A DNA stretch of 64,000 nt from the NCBI RefSeq assembly GCF_000004075.3, contig NC_026660.2, forward strand, positions 25,609,498-25,673,497. Reading direction: 5' to 3'. Positions 29,051 to 41,700 of the stretch are shown here, in pieces. Numbering within the stretch: the stretch's first letter is position 1; every line of letters begins with the position of its first letter. Source of the stretch: Cucumis sativus. Its lineage: Eukaryota > Streptophyta > Magnoliopsida > Cucurbitales > Cucurbitaceae. The notes under the pieces are model-generated. The model ran no database searches and was not told the DNA's origin. It saw only the letters and a program-made list of their open reading frames with translations. Position numbers and translations under genes: made by a program.

Positions 29051-30655
29051 ATGGTGGCTGTGTTCAATAAAGAGTTATTGAGCTGGTATCTAATCACCCT
29101 CAAGCTCAGAGAAACAGTAGAATCTGGACTTCCCAGAAACTCAATTTCAGCCAACTCCGTTGATTCTCATGGAAAATCAGAACTCCAGCTCCAGGAATCA
29201 AAACAGATTCAATCAGAATCCCATCATGTTATAGTAGAAAATGAAGATCAGAAGCTTGAAGAAGAAGACCCCGAACTCGAATCACCTGTTTCAGAATGGG
29301 TTATCACCATCAAGGAAAAACTTAACCAAGCTCATCAAGATGAAGTAGAAAGTTCATGGGCAAAGCTCTGCATTTACAAGGTCCCCCACTACCTAAAAGA
29401 TGGAGAAGACAAAGCTGTTGTTCCTCAGATTGTCTCTTTAGGACCGTACCACCATGGAAAACGCCGGCTCCGGCAAATGGAACGCCATAAATGGAGGTCA
29501 CTTTACCACATCCTTGACAGATCCAAACAAGACATAAAGCTTTATTTAGACGCTATGAAAGAACTTGAAGAAAGAGCCCGTAATTGTTATGAAGGACCAT
29601 TCAGTTTTAGCAGCAATGAATTTGTGGAAATGATGGTGCTAGATGGTTGCTTTGTGCTTGAACTCTTCAGAGGAGCTGCTGAAGGATTCAAACAACTTGG
29701 GTATCCTCGAAATGATCCAATCTTCGCAATGCGCGGTTCAATGCATTCGATCCAAAGGGATATGATAATGCTGGAAAATCAGCTTCCCCTGTTTGTTTTA
29801 GATCGGCTACTAGAGCTTCAACTTGGTGACAATTACCAGAAAGGACTCGTAGCCGAATTAGCACTGAGATTCTTCGATCCATTAACCCCAAACGATGAAC
29901 CCTTAACCAAAAGTAGCCTAAACAAATTAGAATCATCTCTTGGAAACACAACTGCCTTTGACCCACTTGGTTATCAAGACGGACTTCATTGCCTTGATGT
30001 TTTCCGGCGAAGTCTCCTCCGGTCAGGCCCTAAATTAGCTCCGAAAGTGTGGATGAAACGACGGTCTCATGCGAATCGGGTGGCGGATAAACGGAGGCAG
30101 CAATTGATTCATTGTGTGAAAGAGTTGAAAGATGCAGGGATTAGATTCAAGAAGAAGAAAACAGATCGATTTTGGGATATAAATTTCAACAATGGGGTTA
30201 TGGAAATTCCACGGCTATTGATTCACGATGGAACTAGATCATTGTTTTTGAATCTAATAGCGTTTGAACAATGTCATCTTGATTGCAGCAACGATATAAC
30301 ATCCTACGTGGTTTTCATGGATAATCTAATTGACTCACATGAAGATGTTTCTTATCTCCATTATTGTGGAATAATAGAGCATTGGCTTGGTAGTGATGAG
30401 GAAGTTGCTGAGCTTTTCAATCGTTTGTGTCAAGAGGTAGTTTATGACATTAATGATAGTTATCTTTCCCAATTGTCTGAGGATGTGAATAGATATTACA
30501 ACCATAGATGGAATGCTTGGAGAGCAACTTTGAAACACAATTACTTCAGTAATCCATGGGCCATTATCTCTTTGATCGCAGCAGTAGTTCTTCTATTGCT
30601 TACTTTTGCACAAGCCTTTTATGGAGTTTTTGCTTATTACAAGCCCCCAAATTGA
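29051..30655 (+). CDS. DUF247 (UPF0481) single-exon membrane protein
   Basis: Intronless gene of 534 residues. An acidic, polar N-terminal extension of about 100 residues precedes the DUF247 domain, which opens with LCIYKVPHYLKDGEDKAVVP and QIVSLGPYHHG and continues through MVLDGCFVLELFR, RDMIMLENQLPLFVLDRL and IPRLLIHDGTRSLFLNLIAF. NPWAIISLIAAVVLLLLTFA forms the typical single C-terminal membrane anchor, followed by a short tail. The family is large and plant-specific, often tandemly duplicated, with mostly unknown roles; one grass clade is tied to self-incompatibility. Only one copy is present here. The N-terminus is uncertain because family members vary there. Confidence 0.93.
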   Translation: MVAVFNKELLSWYLITLKLRETVESGLPRNSISANSVDSHGKSELQLQESKQIQSESHHVIVENEDQKLEEEDPELESPVSEWVITIKEKLNQAHQDEVESSWAKLCIYKVPHYLKDGEDKAVVPQIVSLGPYHHGKRRLRQMERHKWRSLYHILDRSKQDIKLYLDAMKELEERARNCYEGPFSFSSNEFVEMMVLDGCFVLELFRGAAEGFKQLGYPRNDPIFAMRGSMHSIQRDMIMLENQLPLFVLDRLLELQLGDNYQKGLVAELALRFFDPLTPNDEPLTKSSLNKLESSLGNTTAFDPLGYQDGLHCLDVFRRSLLRSGPKLAPKVWMKRRSHANRVADKRRQQLIHCVKELKDAGIRFKKKKTDRFWDINFNNGVMEIPRLLIHDGTRSLFLNLIAFEQCHLDCSNDITSYVVFMDNLIDSHEDVSYLHYCGIIEHWLGSDEEVAELFNRLCQEVVYDINDSYLSQLSEDVNRYYNHRWNAWRATLKHNYFSNPWAIISLIAAVVLLLLTFAQAFYGVFAYYKPPN

Positions 30656-33600
30656 CCCACAAACTCAGAACCTACAAGTCTCTGTTTTGCAATTACTTCT
30701 TCTTCTTTCTATTTTTTTGGATCGGTTATCCAGATTATTGAAATGTTCAAATTGTTGATGGAACTGTGTTATTGGTTTTGTAATACCAAAATTTTCATTT
30801 TGATTATGCTGATGATGGAGATATCTTCAATTTTTCAGAGTGGCACAAATAACCCTTGATGAGATGAGTTTTTTGGTGTCTTTTCATGGTCAAACTCAAG
30901 TAAACTAATGGCATAATTCTTACTTTTTAGATTCACTGTTTTGTAGGCGGCTTTTCTACATTTCCCATAACATTTTCAATTATTTGTCTGGTTTGTACAT
31001 AGATTTTTGTACTGTTCTTGGGATATTATCCACAATAATTTCACTTCTTGCTTCTTTACATGAGAACTCCTACCGACTGTTGTTTTCCTTTTTCCTTTTT
31101 CTTTTTTCTTTTTTCCCCTTAATTTTAATTTATTTATTTATTTATTTGATAGTACACACATCTTTTTAATTACTAAAATTTCTTATATTTTTAAGAATAC
31201 AAAGCAGAGCTTGAAACTACACAGATTGAATCCCATAAATTCGACCTCTCAAAGAAGTTATGCCAAAACAAAAACGAAAGAATAATTAGTATGCAGTGAT
31301 GATGTGGTGCAGACTTTGCAATTTCAATTGTGAAACTAATAAAGTTGCACAGAATGCATAGTGACCAGTGGTCAAGGTGTTGGTGTGGAGGATGACGTGA
31401 TACTACCAACAGTCCCAAACTAATGATGTGGTGGATGACATGGATAATAATGCAGTAACACGTACCCAATTGGATTTCGCTCTATTTCCAAAATTTCTTG
31501 GTTATATTACCAAGCTTCATTCTTTGAATATGATTTAAAAAAAGAAAACTCTAAACGTTAAGTTTTTTAATGAACTATTGAATGGGAAAAATATAATGTC
31601 TCTAAGAAATTAAATTTTATATGGAACAAGTCTTATAAAATTTTAACTTTATAAGTACTCACATTAGCACGTTCTTTATTCGTTGGGCATGATTTGGCTT
31701 TGGCCTCTCTTTGAGGAACTATATGATAATTATCTCTCGTGCATCTAGATTAAGCAGTTAATAATCTCTTATAGGGGGAGTGGGGAGTGCTTTCTTATTA
31801 ATTTATGAAGAAGAATACAAAGGGATATTTATAGAAAAACTTGGTTTGTTAACTGCTCTAAACAAACAACAAAATTAGAACTAACCTTTTTAACAAATAC
31901 AACCATTTACTCCCAATTCTAATTGGAGCTCGCTCTTCACTTAGCTCAGAGAGTAACACGTGATGACATTATCTAATTACAATCAAATTGGATTTATGTA
32001 TACACTTCTGACCTAATTTGGCATTCTCTTCATATAAAATTCTAACTCCTATCATTTAAAACGAACTCATCAAAATTCAATTTCAAACACAAAAATAATT
32101 AATCGAAGAAAAATAAAATTGTTAACATCACCTAGTTTAGACTTAGACAATAATTCACATATCAAACATTAACTTAGTTAATTAGAATAATTTCCAAACT
32201 CATTTGTAAATTTGTTAATAGTATAAAAGTGACAATAGACAACACGAAATAATCGGATAAATCCACGTTTAGATTGAGAAGTATTAAAAAGTTATAACAT
32301 ATAGATGGAAATTGATAAAGTTGAAGCTTTAATTATATATACGTAGGTATATAATGAAGCCTGTAAATACTATTTTTACTTTCAAATTTATTTTTATATT
32401 TATTTTTACCAAAAGTAACTCTCAAATTCAATCCTTGTAATTATGAAATGTGCAAAAAAAATGATAACGAAAGGAGGATAGTACTCTCATTTTATAGGTT
32501 CAATTAAAAAAAACAAATTGTGATAATGACTTTAGAAAACAAATTGATTATCAACCACGAACAATCTAAAGAAACTAATCATTTTTCAAAATAAGAGCAA
32601 TACAATGATATTTTCGATATTTGAAGCCATAAAACAATTATTGTCAATCACATAAACTTAACAAATCTAAATAAATTCATCACTATATTAGCGTAAGAGA
32701 TATTTTCAATTTAAAGTTGTTTTTTTATCTGGATTTAACAAATTTGGTTGACCCAGTGATTGTGATAACAATTTTTTTTTAATCTTTCTTTTATGCCCAA
32801 TGATATTTTTGAAACTTTTCCATAGTCCAAACTATTTTGTAAATAAAATTTAACTATTTTTATTTAAAATAACGGTAAGGGTATTATTAAACCATTTGAA
32901 ATTCGTAGTTTAAAGGTTTTTTTTTTTTTTTAAGTTATAGCATTTTTTATAATTTAACCAAAATTCTATTTATTACGGTCATCTTGCAACGACAACCTGT
33001 CTCGAAATCAAATCCTGAATTGACCAAAGACGACGTGTCGTATCTTCCTTGATGAAGAGATGAATAAACTGAGTTGGGAATCGAATTACATCATTCATCC
33101 AAACTGATTAAACAAACGTGAAATTAGAAGAATTCGCCTATCGATCGCCAATTTTGTAAAAATTCTAATCATTCTTCTTCTTCTTCTTCCGGTAGTAATA
33201 TCCATTTTCGAACTGTGACCAGAAACGACCTCCGCGGAGATCTTAACTGGGCGCGCTATCTTCTTTGCTTCCTTTCCTTCCCAATCATTCATTCCATGAG
33301 ATCGATATCAAGTTTTCTATTCGTCTCTGTAAGTTGGCCTGCATTTTCATTTTAAACTCGACATTTGCGTTCGTAATGCTCTACCGCATGATTTGTTACT
33401 CTAGCGATTAGATTTGTGTTTCGTTGTGCCAATTTCCGGTGTTTACTTGCAGATCTAAAGTGCTTTGTTCCCGAATCTTATAAGCACGTGTGACTATTTT
33501 AACTGACAGGTTTTACTAGAGGTGTGTTAAAACGTAGATTGTTAAGAGAAAATGATGATTGGAGCGATATGATGTTTTGAGTATGTTCAAGAACTCTCAC

Positions 33601-33953
33601 TAGGTTCCTTTGAATGGCATTAAGCGGATGTTGCATAACGAGAAAATGAGAACGGGGCTATAGAATTAAATTGTTATATGAGAAATCTTGATCACTTTTT
33701 CTTATATGATATCATGAATTGTACGATTGTTTTTTATATCTCAATTTAGCATTCTGGGACGAGCAAAAGATATCAAGTGTGTTCATGGGAGTTATGTATT
33801 GCAGATTGGGTGTAAAGCTTAACTACAAAAGCTGCAACTTCATTGTGGATATCTCTACTAGTCTCGTCCTCATGGTTTCTATTTGAGAATTAGAAATCAA
33901 CATAGTTCCGAGTTCCAACCAGGATAGTAAAGCGGCATTTAAAGTAGCCCGCG
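30656..33953. other. Intergenic region between DUF247 and PTEN2 genes
   Basis: AT-rich DNA with no supported gene. It contains one Copia-like solo LTR fossil (about 31740-31957) and, from about 33150, the pyrimidine-rich PTEN2 leader. A TCTCT/GTAAGT junction at about 33329 and an acceptor-like TTGCAG near 33800 suggest a 5' UTR intron. Confidence 0.6.
31740..31957 (-). mobile_element. Solo LTR fossil, probably Ty1/Copia type
   Basis: Read on the minus strand, the segment has the order expected of a plant Copia LTR: a possible TGTTA start near 31957, a CTATAAATATCCC promoter box, then a CTTTGTATTCTTC initiation-like stretch and AATAAG, within a few hundred bases. No internal coding region accompanies it, so it looks like a solo LTR. 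Ends are approximate, no clear target duplication is visible, and decay suggests it is not recent. Confidence 0.4.
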
Positions 33954-36900
33954 ATGGATAATGGAACTTCTAATAGTTCAACACAATCTGCAGTCAACAA
34001 TTCAGCTCCAACAGTTGATAACCAAAGTAGTAAAGTAGATAATTTGACATCTATTTTATCTACGTCCGGCATATCATCTTGGGCTAAGAGTTTTAGAAAT
34101 CCACAACCACCTGAAGCAGCAAAAAATGATGACTCTAACCCAGGAAATTCTGGGATGTCAGCAATTGCTCGTTTTAGTAGCGGATTTGGATTCCAGATAC
34201 CTACAATGTCTTCTGTACAAGGTGATGGCGCTGCAGACACCAAATCTGGGATGAAATCTGGTGTATTTGAATCATTAACAAAAGGTTTAGTCGACACATC
34301 TCAGAATGCGGTAAAGGCTATGCAAGTAAAGGCACGCCATATGGTCTCTCAGAACAAGCGAAGATATCAGGTAGGTCTTGTATGCTACATTTTCTTCCAT
34401 TTTCTTGTTCTTGTTGTATTTATTATATGCACTTTCATAATTCTTCTCTTACTGACTACAAGATAAAATATTACACTACTTCTAAACCAATGCAAATGAA
34501 CCATTTACCATAATCAATTGAAAAAAAAAAAAATATTTATTATCTTTTCTTAATTGGATGGTTTACTAAAGAGTCAAAAAACGGTTCTCCAAATTTCCTA
34601 TTTTTTCAATGTACTGAATACGTTAATAAGATTTGATTGCCAAAACAGGAAGGAGAATTTGATTTGGATTTGACGTACATCACTGAAAATATAATTGCTA
34701 TGGGGTTTCCTGCTGGTCACATGAGCTCTGGTCTCTTCGGATTCCTTGAGGTAAGAGAAAAATATTCAGATAAATTTAGTTCTTTTTGCACTTATGTTTT
34801 TAGTGGATGAGATCATTACTTTGCATCTTGAAAACGTATGATTGGAATTTTTTTTCTAGGGATTTTACAGAAATCATATGGAAGAAGTGATCAAATTTTT
34901 TGAAACCCATCATAAGGTAAATTTTATTTTCACTTATTTTCTGGTAATTTATGATCTCAAACAGCAGCAGACTAGGGAAAGGAAGATCTACGACCAGCAT
35001 TACCACATACCATGCCTTTCTACATCTTGCTATCTTCTCTTCCCAAACGCTTGTCCCATTAATTCAATATGTGTTCACAAATTGAATCATTATTTATTTG
35101 CAGGGAAAATACAAAGTTTACAATCTTTGTTCAGAGCGTTTGTATGATGCCTCATTATTTGAGGGGAAGGTGAGCTTTCACATTTCAGGTCTTCAATTGA
35201 GCATTCTCACTGATTTCAATAATAATCAATGGTACAACAAGAAATGTATAAACTTCTTTTTCCTTTGGTTGATCTGAAAACTTGAATTTGGCATTGTTTG
35301 TCTATCTGATACCAACCAGTTGTTCCAACGTACTTCAGTTTGAGGAACATATAGGATCCTGTGACCCAAAATAATTTCTTGTCTGTGGAATAAAAGTATT
35401 ATAGCAAACCTATCTATGTGTTACAAATGTTTACTGCAGATCTTATTTTCTGAGTAGCTTTGAATAATGGACTGTTAAAAAATGATAGATGCTTATTTTA
35501 TTTCTCAAGGCAGAAAGGGGCAACTAAACTGTTCCCATTAATTATTCCTTCGACCTGCAAATTTTGGATTTTCAGGTTGCACATTTCCCTTTTGATGATC
35601 ATAATTGTCCTCCTATCCATCTCATAAAATCATTTTGTCAAAGTGCATATACATGGTTGAAGGAGGATATCGAGAACGTGGTTGTTGTTCATTGTAAAGC
35701 TGGTATGGCAAGAACAGGGCTAATGATTTGCAGCCTCCTTTTATTCCTAAAGGTCAGATATATAGTCTATTCCTGATAAGGTTGGTAGATTTATTTTCAA
35801 TCTTGGGCCTGTTTGTTACTATCTTTCGTTTCCATCTGAATACAGTTCTTCCAAACATCACCAGAAGCAATTGACTATTACAATCAGAAAAGATGCGTGG
35901 ATGGGAAGGCTTTGGTTCTTCCTAGCCAGATTGTTAGCCATTCAATTCCCGTCCTCTTTTTCTTTCTTTCTTTCTTTTTTTGGTTAAGTTTACTTTATTC
36001 TAATACCTATTTACTTGATGCAGAGGTATGTCAAGCATTTTGAGCGCATTTTAACACAATTCAACGGAAAAACTCCACCAGGACGGAGGTATGCTGTCGA
36101 TATATCACCGAGAACACAGATATGATCCACCTAGAGTTTACTAATGTTATAATTTTACAGGTGCATGCTGAGAGGTTTTCGGCTTCACAAGTGCCCGTAT
36201 TGGGTCAGGCCTTCCATTACAATATCAAATCACAGTGGTATTTTGTGCATTTCTGCTGTTTTCCTTATCCTATAAATCTTTTTGTATGATCATACAATAT
36301 TAGCTGACCTACTCCAGTTGACTTCTTGGCAAGGCTATTTTTCTCGGTCTTTTTCAATTTCTGCCTTATGGTCGAGGGTCGTGTAAAAATGAAGGAATTT
36401 GGACTTTAATGAACATATCTCTCACTAGAATATGTCATTTCATTAACCTGCAATTTTTTTTTATTTTGAATATAGCCTCCGGTTTTTGTAGAGATGTGAG
36501 GGATAGTTTGTATATCGGTTCAATGCATGTTTATAATTCTCTTTTTTCTTTCTCCGATTGCTTTATTAAGGCCAAGCTGGCAAGCTATGTTGCTTCAACA
36601 ATACCTTTTATGTTTCAATGGCTATGGATTTCAAAGATAATATATGATACATATACATTTGCGTGTGTGTGATGCTTACCAAAGTTTTTCGATAATCAAC
36701 AGAGATTTTGTTCTCAACAAAAAAGCATCAGAAGACAAAGGATTTAATGGTGAAGTTTTTTAAGTTCAAACCTCTGGTTTAGTTCCACTATAACATCTTA
36801 GGATGATTTACGTCTCTAATTCGACCTCTCGACTTATGCTGCAGCCAGAAGATTTCTGGATTAGGGCACCAAGGAAAGGATTTGTGGTCTTTGCACTGCC

Positions 36901-37762
36901 AGGTGAGCCTGGTTTGACAGAGTTGTCAGGGGACTTCAAGATTCATTTTCATGAACGGCATGGGGATTTTTACTGGTTAGTTAATTTCCTTGGCATTTCC
37001 AATCTTGTTTATTAATTATTATTGGGAAGGTCTTTTAACATTGTTTTCCGATTTACTTTTTCCAGTTGGTTAAACACAACAATGACCGAAAACAAAGTTT
37101 TATTAAGTGACACGGATCTTGATGGTTTTGATAAGGTAATCACCACAATGCTTCAAGTACTTCGACACCGTTTAATAGTATCTTCAAACATAATCCATTG
37201 CCGAATTATAAACCCTTTGCTTTTGCATTTATAGAGAAAACTCCCAACTCCTGGATTTCAAGTCGAAGTTGTGATGATAGACTATGATGGTTCTTTGCCA
37301 GCACGATTGAAAACTGATTCAGCTGGCAAAGGATCCGATCGTCGCTCTATTCACAATCGAGCCTCGGATCATGAAGCAGGACAATCCAACTCAAACAAAA
37401 TGTCCGAAGGTGAAGAAAACGATGACAATGTATTCTCTGATAGTGACGAAGAAAATGGTGACATAAAAACCAGTCTAACTCGATCAACTTCTGGAAATGG
37501 AAATGGAAATTCAAAAGCTGACCATTCATCAACAACAATTTCCTCTGAAAGAATTGGGAGTTTAGCTCATGAAACTAGTCATTTATCCTTCGGAAATGAG
37601 AAAAACTCACAACCTAATGCTTCAAAAGGACCTGCCGTGATACAACCATCAGGCCTTGAGATCCCAAATTTGGATTCAGTAAGAGCAAGTGATTTCAAGG
37701 CAATAGCTGCTGATGCGTCAGTTTTCACGTTTGGGGATGAAGAAGACTTTGATAGTGAATGA
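33954..37762 (+). CDS. PTEN2: PTEN2-type dual-specificity phosphatase
   Basis: Twelve coding exons: 33954-34370, 34649-34750, 34860-34916, 35104-35169, 35576-35752, 35846-35932, 36024-36088, 36161-36237, 36703-36749, 36845-36975, 37066-37135 and 37235-37762. They close in frame at 607 residues. After a disordered N-terminal region of about 140 residues comes the phosphatase domain (EGEFDLDLTYITENIIAMGFP) with the P-loop HCKAGMARTG at 253-262 (catalytic C254, R260). A C2 domain follows, with PEDFWIRAPRKGFVVFALPG and WLNTTM. A long acidic Ser-rich tail ends DASVFTFGDEEDFDSE. Plant PTEN2 dephosphorylates 3-phosphoinositides and binds phosphatidic acid. The exon 6 donor is ATT/GTTAGC, weaker than usual but supported by the family sequence LPSQIRYVK. 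Convergent with the SDN gene. Confidence 0.95.
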
Positions 37763-38786
37763 AGCATGGGCTGTACGGCTGCTTAGAATCATTTATACTG
37801 GAAAGGTTGTGCCACCAGAAGTTGATATTCGAAGTAAGGTAATATCGGCTGTCAATTGGTTGTCTTTCCGTTAGAATGATACAATCCCATCATTTAAACC
37901 GCCCGGTCTTATGGTAGAGAGTACATCAATGTACTGCATAATTCGAATCTCTTTTCAGAAGAATATCCGAAGCTAGTTTTATAGTTTGTCCAAATTCAAA
38001 AAGGGTTGCAAAATTTTATCAATTGCTCGTTGAAGTAAGATTTTTTTTTTTGCATGAGAAGTCGCTCATCTATCCTTTCATTTAGCGTCTTCACCAATAT
38101 CATAATTGAAGACTTTGTTGCCAAAATAGAATGGGAAATGAGTTCATCTAATTAAATTGATTAATGTACGTAAATATGACATTGGAAATCTTCTCAATCC
38201 TTTCGAACATTGGCTTTTCTCTTATACAATTCAAAACTGAGAAAGTGTCTCAATAAAAATGTATATTTTTAGCAGAAATTAGACAACCGAGACGTAAAAA
38301 GAAACAATGAAAAATGAATGAACTTGGTGCACAAAGCAAAACAAAAATAAGCTCTCATTCGAGATTGGTATAATAATCTAAGAAAAAACTCCTATTGAAG
38401 CAGTTGGGGGAAACCATACACGACACCATTCTTCATCAATAAGACCAGGAAGTCGAACCCCTTTTTCTCTTACCCCTGCGAGATTGGTACAATAATCTAC
38501 AACAGCTAAACCGAGTCTTTGCATAAATTATGTAAGATTATTTGTCCGGCGGTTGGGAATTGGTTTGGCAGCTACGTAGTCAATCATCCCATTGAATCTT
38601 AGCGTACTAGAATGATGGAATTGTTTGTGGATGTCTTGATAGTCTCGCCATAAACCCTTTCAAATTTCACTGCAATTCACCAAGGCCACTAGTGCCTTCC
38701 AAATTGAAAAAAAAAATGAAAAAAGAAAGGAATAAGAGCGGATTCAAGGTGATTAGTTGGCAAAGGTAATCGATCAAGAGCAAAAT
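37763..38786. other. Convergent intergenic gap between PTEN2 and SDN genes
   Basis: About 1 kb holding both 3' UTRs. A tRNA-like stretch at 37900-37960 (TGGTAGAG and ATTCGAATC boxes) may be a degraded SINE. Nothing else is recognisable. Confidence 0.6.
37895..37962 (+). mobile_element. Possible degraded tRNA-derived SINE fragment
   Basis: TTATGGTAGAG resembles a tRNA D-arm/A box, and ATTCGAATC resembles the T-arm/B box about 40 bases on. A small TACAT-CA-ATGTA hairpin lies between. Acceptor and anticodon arms do not form, so it is not a tRNA gene. Confidence 0.25.
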
Positions 38787-41700
38787 TTACCTTTTCTTTC
38801 CTTTTCTCTTTTTGCTATCCTTCTTCACAATGGTGATAGCTTTACGCAGGATACTAAGTTCATAATCCTTCCTTCTCAATTCTTCCTTCAGGCTCTCAAC
38901 CTCATTCAAGTGATCACAACAGTGATTCGAGTCCTCCTTTTGTTTCAATTCTTGCTTCAATCTTTCAACCTCCTCCACATGGTTGCAGCATCTACTCGAG
39001 TTTGAAATTGTCTCAATTTCCATTTTATTTGCAGTCTTCTGCTTTTTGGACATGACTATGTTTTCAATCACCTCCAGATCTCTCTTCTTAGATGAGAAGT
39101 TGTCCATAAAGTCCTTTTGTCCCATTTTCCGAACATAGATACTGACAATGGATCCTGAATGTTGAAATCTGATGAGCTTTTGAGGTCGTCCAGATGAGTC
39201 CTGATTGAATTGCAGGATTGGAGAATTTAATCAGTAAAACCAAGCAGGAAAGTAACTAACAACTATCCTAAAATTCTCCCAAGGACAATCGATTACCCAG
39301 TATTGAAATATGACTAACTAATTTGGTGAGGGAATGGCATAGTATTGAGAGAAATGTGTCAGTATTATATGGGAATACAGACAGCATTACTAATGAAGAA
39401 AATAAATAACTTCTCACAAAAAATGGAGAATGTGTATTCAATATTACCTCATATGCGTTACCTTCAACCTCTTCAAATGCTTGCAGTGCCTCCTTGGGAT
39501 TCTGGAAAATGGCAAGTGCAGAGTATATATCCCCCCCTTGACCTTTCTTAGGTGGCTGTTGGAAAATCAATCGTCAAAAAATAAAACTCATTGGCAAAAG
39601 GTCGTAGGTGGAGAAGAATATAGGCATTGCATAATGGATAACTTGTTTAAACTATAGTAGCTAGACTATTACAGAATTGTGAAACCAAAAACACTACGCT
39701 TTACTAGTTAAACTGTTCGGTCCAGTTACTAGTAAAGTTTATCTTAAAAAGAGTTAATCTGTCAAGTGCTAATCCGACCAGCCGTTAGGTAATAGTTTCC
39801 GATGGCAATCCGACCCTAGCCATTTCACTTTCTTAATCCACAACAAATCCATTCAATAAGCAGTCAACAAATGTGTACAGGATCCTAAACCTGTACATTA
39901 ATCCACGTGCATTATATTTTCATGGTATTCATCTTACAAATTACATCAGAATTATTGACTATGTATATGTCGTGGAGATTATCACAAAAATATTAATTTA
40001 AAGCATATCCACGGATTGTATATTGAAATGGAACAGAACAAAGCCAACCTTAAGTTCAATGGTAAAGTCACCATGAATAGCCTTAGCCAATGCTTCACTT
40101 GGTACATTAATCGGTATGCGATGAAGTAGTAGCTTCTCCATACCAACTTGAGGTGTCTGCAATATTTATAGAAAATCAATATTGATATATGAGCACGTAC
40201 AGCATATACTCTACTGTGATTATATTGGAAAATCTCTGTTCTTACATCCTCATCAACTATAGCAATTCCATCATCAGCTTTGCTCTCCAGTTTCGCAAGA
40301 ACAAGTTTCATGGCAGCCTGAGCATCATCCAGACAATTATGAGGAGCACCCTCCTTCCGAAGGTCATAGCCCAAGACAGACTGTCAAAAGGTCAAAAAAG
40401 AAGAAGACGGGCATCTATAAGACAAATGCTCTGCAGTTGGGCAAGTAAAAGCCCTCGCAGGAAGAAGAAGCTACTCTGTCCATGAGTGAAATAGCATGAA
40501 CTATAGCAAGCGTGTATCTTAAACATACCTTACACAGCTTACTCAAAGAAGGCCTTCTATAGATAGAACCATTGGAATACTTGAAGATAAATGAAGTGTC
40601 AATCACCCTCGAGTGATCTAATTTCAGTGCTGAAGCAATAAAAGAACAAAGGGGATAAAAAAATGTCATATGGACTTCCTTTAGTTATCGTATATTTTAT
40701 CATATCCATGTGATCTTTTAATATTTTTATATAAAATTGAATGTGAATAAATTTACAAATTTTACATATAAAATAAAATGGTAATTCAATTTTACATCAT
40801 TAAATTTTATGTAAAAATCTTACTTTTTGGTATAAATAACTTTCTACCAGGCAAAAAAGGAAAAAGAAAAGGATGAGGGTTAAAAATGTACAATTTTGTC
40901 ACTGATTTACGTTATCCTAATCTTGTAAAAATTCTTTTTTTTCCCTTTATACATTAAGCTTTTTACTGTCAATAAACATTAAAAGAATGATGACATGAAA
41001 AACTTGAGATAGTATCCTTATACTAAGGCGGCCAGTCATCCATATAATAAAATATAGTAAGGCAACCAAGTTTGAGTTGGGTAAGTATTACGAAACTAAA
41101 TTACATTTCGTAGACATCTTCCACTAAATTGAACAAGACATAACTATAGTACAATTAATAGAATATAGTTTACATCAGAATATTCAATTAATAAATAAAT
41201 TAACATGTTTACGCGAATTAAGAAGTTGATTAAAAAACATGAAACGTGAACTTTGATGAAACAGAAAATAAAAATATGGCCCACGACAAATTTGAGGGAA
41301 AACCAATAAGGATATCATTATTAGATTACCTTGCAGATCATTGTTCAGACTGTGGCCTACCAAAATAGTTCTTCCATGTGAAAGGAATTTTGTAATGGAT
41401 TTCTGCAATTTGAACAAAGAATATCCGATCGTGTATGTTGAAGGAAGAGTAAACCATCCACATAAGAAATAAACTACAATTACCTGTACATCAGCCAAAG
41501 AACAAGAAACTCCATCCAAATCCCCAGGAGAAATTCCAGTTATATCAGTTCTATAGTCCTTAATAGCTTTTCTAGGTTTCACAAGTTCATCAATTTTCAC
41601 CTGCAGGTTAGATGGGGACTCGTAAAAGGTCTGAGAAAAGCTATGACATCATATATAAATTGGTATACTGATGGAACCATTGTTTTTCAACATACGTGTA

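Noticed and set aside
37895-37962. tRNA gene
   Set aside because: Has A- and B-box-like sequence but no acceptor stem or anticodon arm.
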